DNA from: Nitrospirota bacterium
GTDB lineage: Bacteria > Nitrospirota > Thermodesulfovibrionia > Thermodesulfovibrionales > JdFR-85
Assembly: GCA_013151785.1 (NCBI GenBank)
Contig: JAADHP010000106.1
Location: 1-5,423 of the forward strand
Length of the DNA stretch: 5,423 nt
Direction of reading: 5' to 3'
Part shown: piece by piece, positions 4,499 through 5,423 of the stretch
Layout: every line of letters starts with the position of its first letter
Position numbering within the stretch: the stretch's first letter is position 1
Notes under the pieces: generated by a model
Told to the model about the DNA's origin: nothing
What the model saw: the letters and a program-made list of their open reading frames with translations, nothing else
The model's database searches: none
Position numbers and translations under genes: made by a program

Positions 4499-5179
4499 AT
4501 GATAAAGGAAAGCAGAAAAATAGGCCTCTTTATTTTTGTTTTCCTGTTGATCGCAAATATCCCATCCCTTTTATTCTCTGCTGATAAAAGACCTGTGATA
4601 CTCGGGTTTGAAGGTGCTCTCTCTGATGAAGGAGTGCCAGCAGGCTGGAAGCTTAAAGAAAGATCAGGAAAGGCAGAGTACAGGGTTTTGATGGATGGGG
4701 GTGAAAAGGTTCTGTTTTTCCGCGGCATGGATGCCTCCTTCTCCATGGAAAGGAAGATAAAACTTGACGTGAGGGAATATCCTTACATAAAGTGGCGGTG
4801 GAAGGTGATGTTGCTTCCCGAAGGAGGTGATGTAAGGTACAGAGGTAAGAATGACCAGGCTGCCCAGGTGATAGTGCTTTTTGACAGAGGAAGGGCTATA
4901 AGCTATATCTGGGATACCACAGCACCGGAGGGCGCGATAATGGAGGAATCAGTACCATGGCCATTCAGCATAAAGATAAAGGTCCTGGTGGTCAAGTCAG
5001 GTGTTGAGGATATCAGGCAATGGATAATCATGAGAAGAAACATCTATGAGGATTACAAGAGACTGTTCAATGAAGAGCCAGGTGTTATCAAAGGTGTGAG
5101 GATACAGATAAACTCACAGCATACAGGTACCATAGGCGAGGCATTCTTTGGAAGCATTATATTCGAGCCTGCACAATAG
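4499..5179 (+). CDS. Exported DUF3047 family protein
   Basis: A 226-aa protein of the DUF3047 family, function unknown. Residues 1-28 are a clear signal peptide: Lys/Arg-rich start, hydrophobic core GLFIFVFLLIANI (9-21), and a probable cleavage site after LLFSA (24-28). The mature part would be periplasmic. Segments I associate with the family include YPYIKWRWKV (94-103), NDQAAQVIVLF (118-128), ISYIWDTTAPEG (134-145), NIYEDYKRLFNEEP (181-194) and INSQHTG..GEAFFGSI (204-220). The all-beta look and conserved Trp/Tyr residues suggest a jelly-roll-like, possibly ligand-binding fold, but that is a guess. The ATG at 4499 is chosen because the signal peptide starts there; a TTG at 4466 in the same frame is the -35 region. 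The gene 36 nt downstream encodes an AsmA/TamB-like membrane protein in the same direction, so both may act in envelope biogenesis as one operon. Confidence 0.85.
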   Translation: MIKESRKIGLFIFVFLLIANIPSLLFSADKRPVILGFEGALSDEGVPAGWKLKERSGKAEYRVLMDGGEKVLFFRGMDASFSMERKIKLDVREYPYIKWRWKVMLLPEGGDVRYRGKNDQAAQVIVLFDRGRAISYIWDTTAPEGAIMEESVPWPFSIKIKVLVVKSGVEDIRQWIIMRRNIYEDYKRLFNEEPGVIKGVRIQINSQHTGTIGEAFFGSIIFEPAQ

Positions 5180-5215
5180 TGTTTCAGAACAGTCAGGTAG
5201 ATCCAAAATCAGCAT

Positions 5216-5423
5216 ATGAAAAAGAGATATATATTTCTATTGATCCTTTCAGGACTGTTTATATTTTCTTTGTTGATTATTCTATTGATCTTCAGCACTG
5301 GTGCCTACCTGCCCTATCTTGAGAGATTTATCAAGGAAAAGACAGGAAAGGCTGTAGAAATAGGAGGGATAGAAATTACAAAGAACTGGGATATTCGTAT
5401 CCTTGGCCTGAAGATAGGACAGG
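5216..5423 (+). CDS. AsmA/TamB-like membrane-anchored protein, N-terminus only
   Basis: The first 69 codons of a gene cut by the window end. Residues 5-26 are a strongly hydrophobic segment after a MKKR start, an uncleaved inner-membrane anchor. The following YLERFIKEKTGKAVEIGGIEIT..WDIRILGLKIG pattern (34-68) closely resembles the start of AsmA/TamB/DUF748-type proteins: one N-terminal membrane helix, then a long periplasmic beta-rich groove beginning with 'tGr.v.i..i.i....~.i.l..l.ig'. Such proteins are implicated in moving phospholipids between membranes and in outer-membrane assembly. The ATG at 5216 lies 36 nt after the DUF3047 stop with no obvious promoter between, so co-transcription is likely. 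The ribosome-binding site is weak. Family assignment rests on 69 residues only. Confidence 0.65.
   Translation, partial: MKKRYIFLLILSGLFIFSLLIILLIFSTGAYLPYLERFIKEKTGKAVEIGGIEITKNWDIRILGLKIGQ

Noticed and set aside
4456..4746. Minus-strand open frame of 96 codons
   Set aside because: It is antisense to the signal peptide region of the DUF3047 gene, whose family motifs are clear.

Overview
The window is AT-leaning bacterial DNA with sigma70-like promoters and short intergenic repeats. No marker gene fixes the taxon. A DUF3047 protein followed by an AsmA/TamB-like gene, together with GGGGC-AAA-GCCCC and CCCCGACC-TCT-GGTCGGGG hairpins, would suit a Gram-negative lineage such as Nitrospirota or Desulfobacterota. 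That placement is inference; only an outer membrane is reasonably implied. The central part (about 1-4250) is accessory DNA. The right end (from 4499) looks like ordinary cell-envelope genes.

Layout: (1) 1-263 is non-coding and carries three hairpins and the first copy (69-234) of a ~165 bp direct repeat. (2) 264-1149 is a two-gene cassette: a small unrecognised 80-aa protein overlapping by 35 nt an intact AbiEii-family nucleotidyltransferase toxin. (3) 1172-1334 is the second copy of the repeat, so the cassette sits between direct repeats. (4) 1393-3104 is a complete insertion sequence of the IS1634 type: an intact 510-aa DDE transposase on the minus strand, short inverted ends (ACAGGGT) and a 5-bp target duplication CAATC. 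(5) 3105-3568 has no gene. It holds a 159-bp MITE-like element with perfect 19-bp inverted ends, two related hairpin repeats, and the promoter of the next operon. (6) 3569-4236 is a vapBC toxin-antitoxin operon with a perfect palindrome over its -10 box. (7) 4237-4498 is non-coding, with a GC-rich hairpin and the promoter of the next gene. (8) 4499-5179 is an exported DUF3047 protein. (9) 5216 to the window end is the N-terminus of a membrane-anchored AsmA/TamB-like protein.

Two independent toxin-antitoxin type modules flank an insertion sequence within 4 kb, amid several repeat families, so this looks like a spot that collects mobile and selfish modules. The least described items are the 80-aa partner of the AbiEii toxin and the direct repeats bracketing that cassette. 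Two genes (264 and 4499) have -10 boxes only 6-7 nt before their ATG and no Shine-Dalgarno sequence, which suggests leaderless mRNAs.
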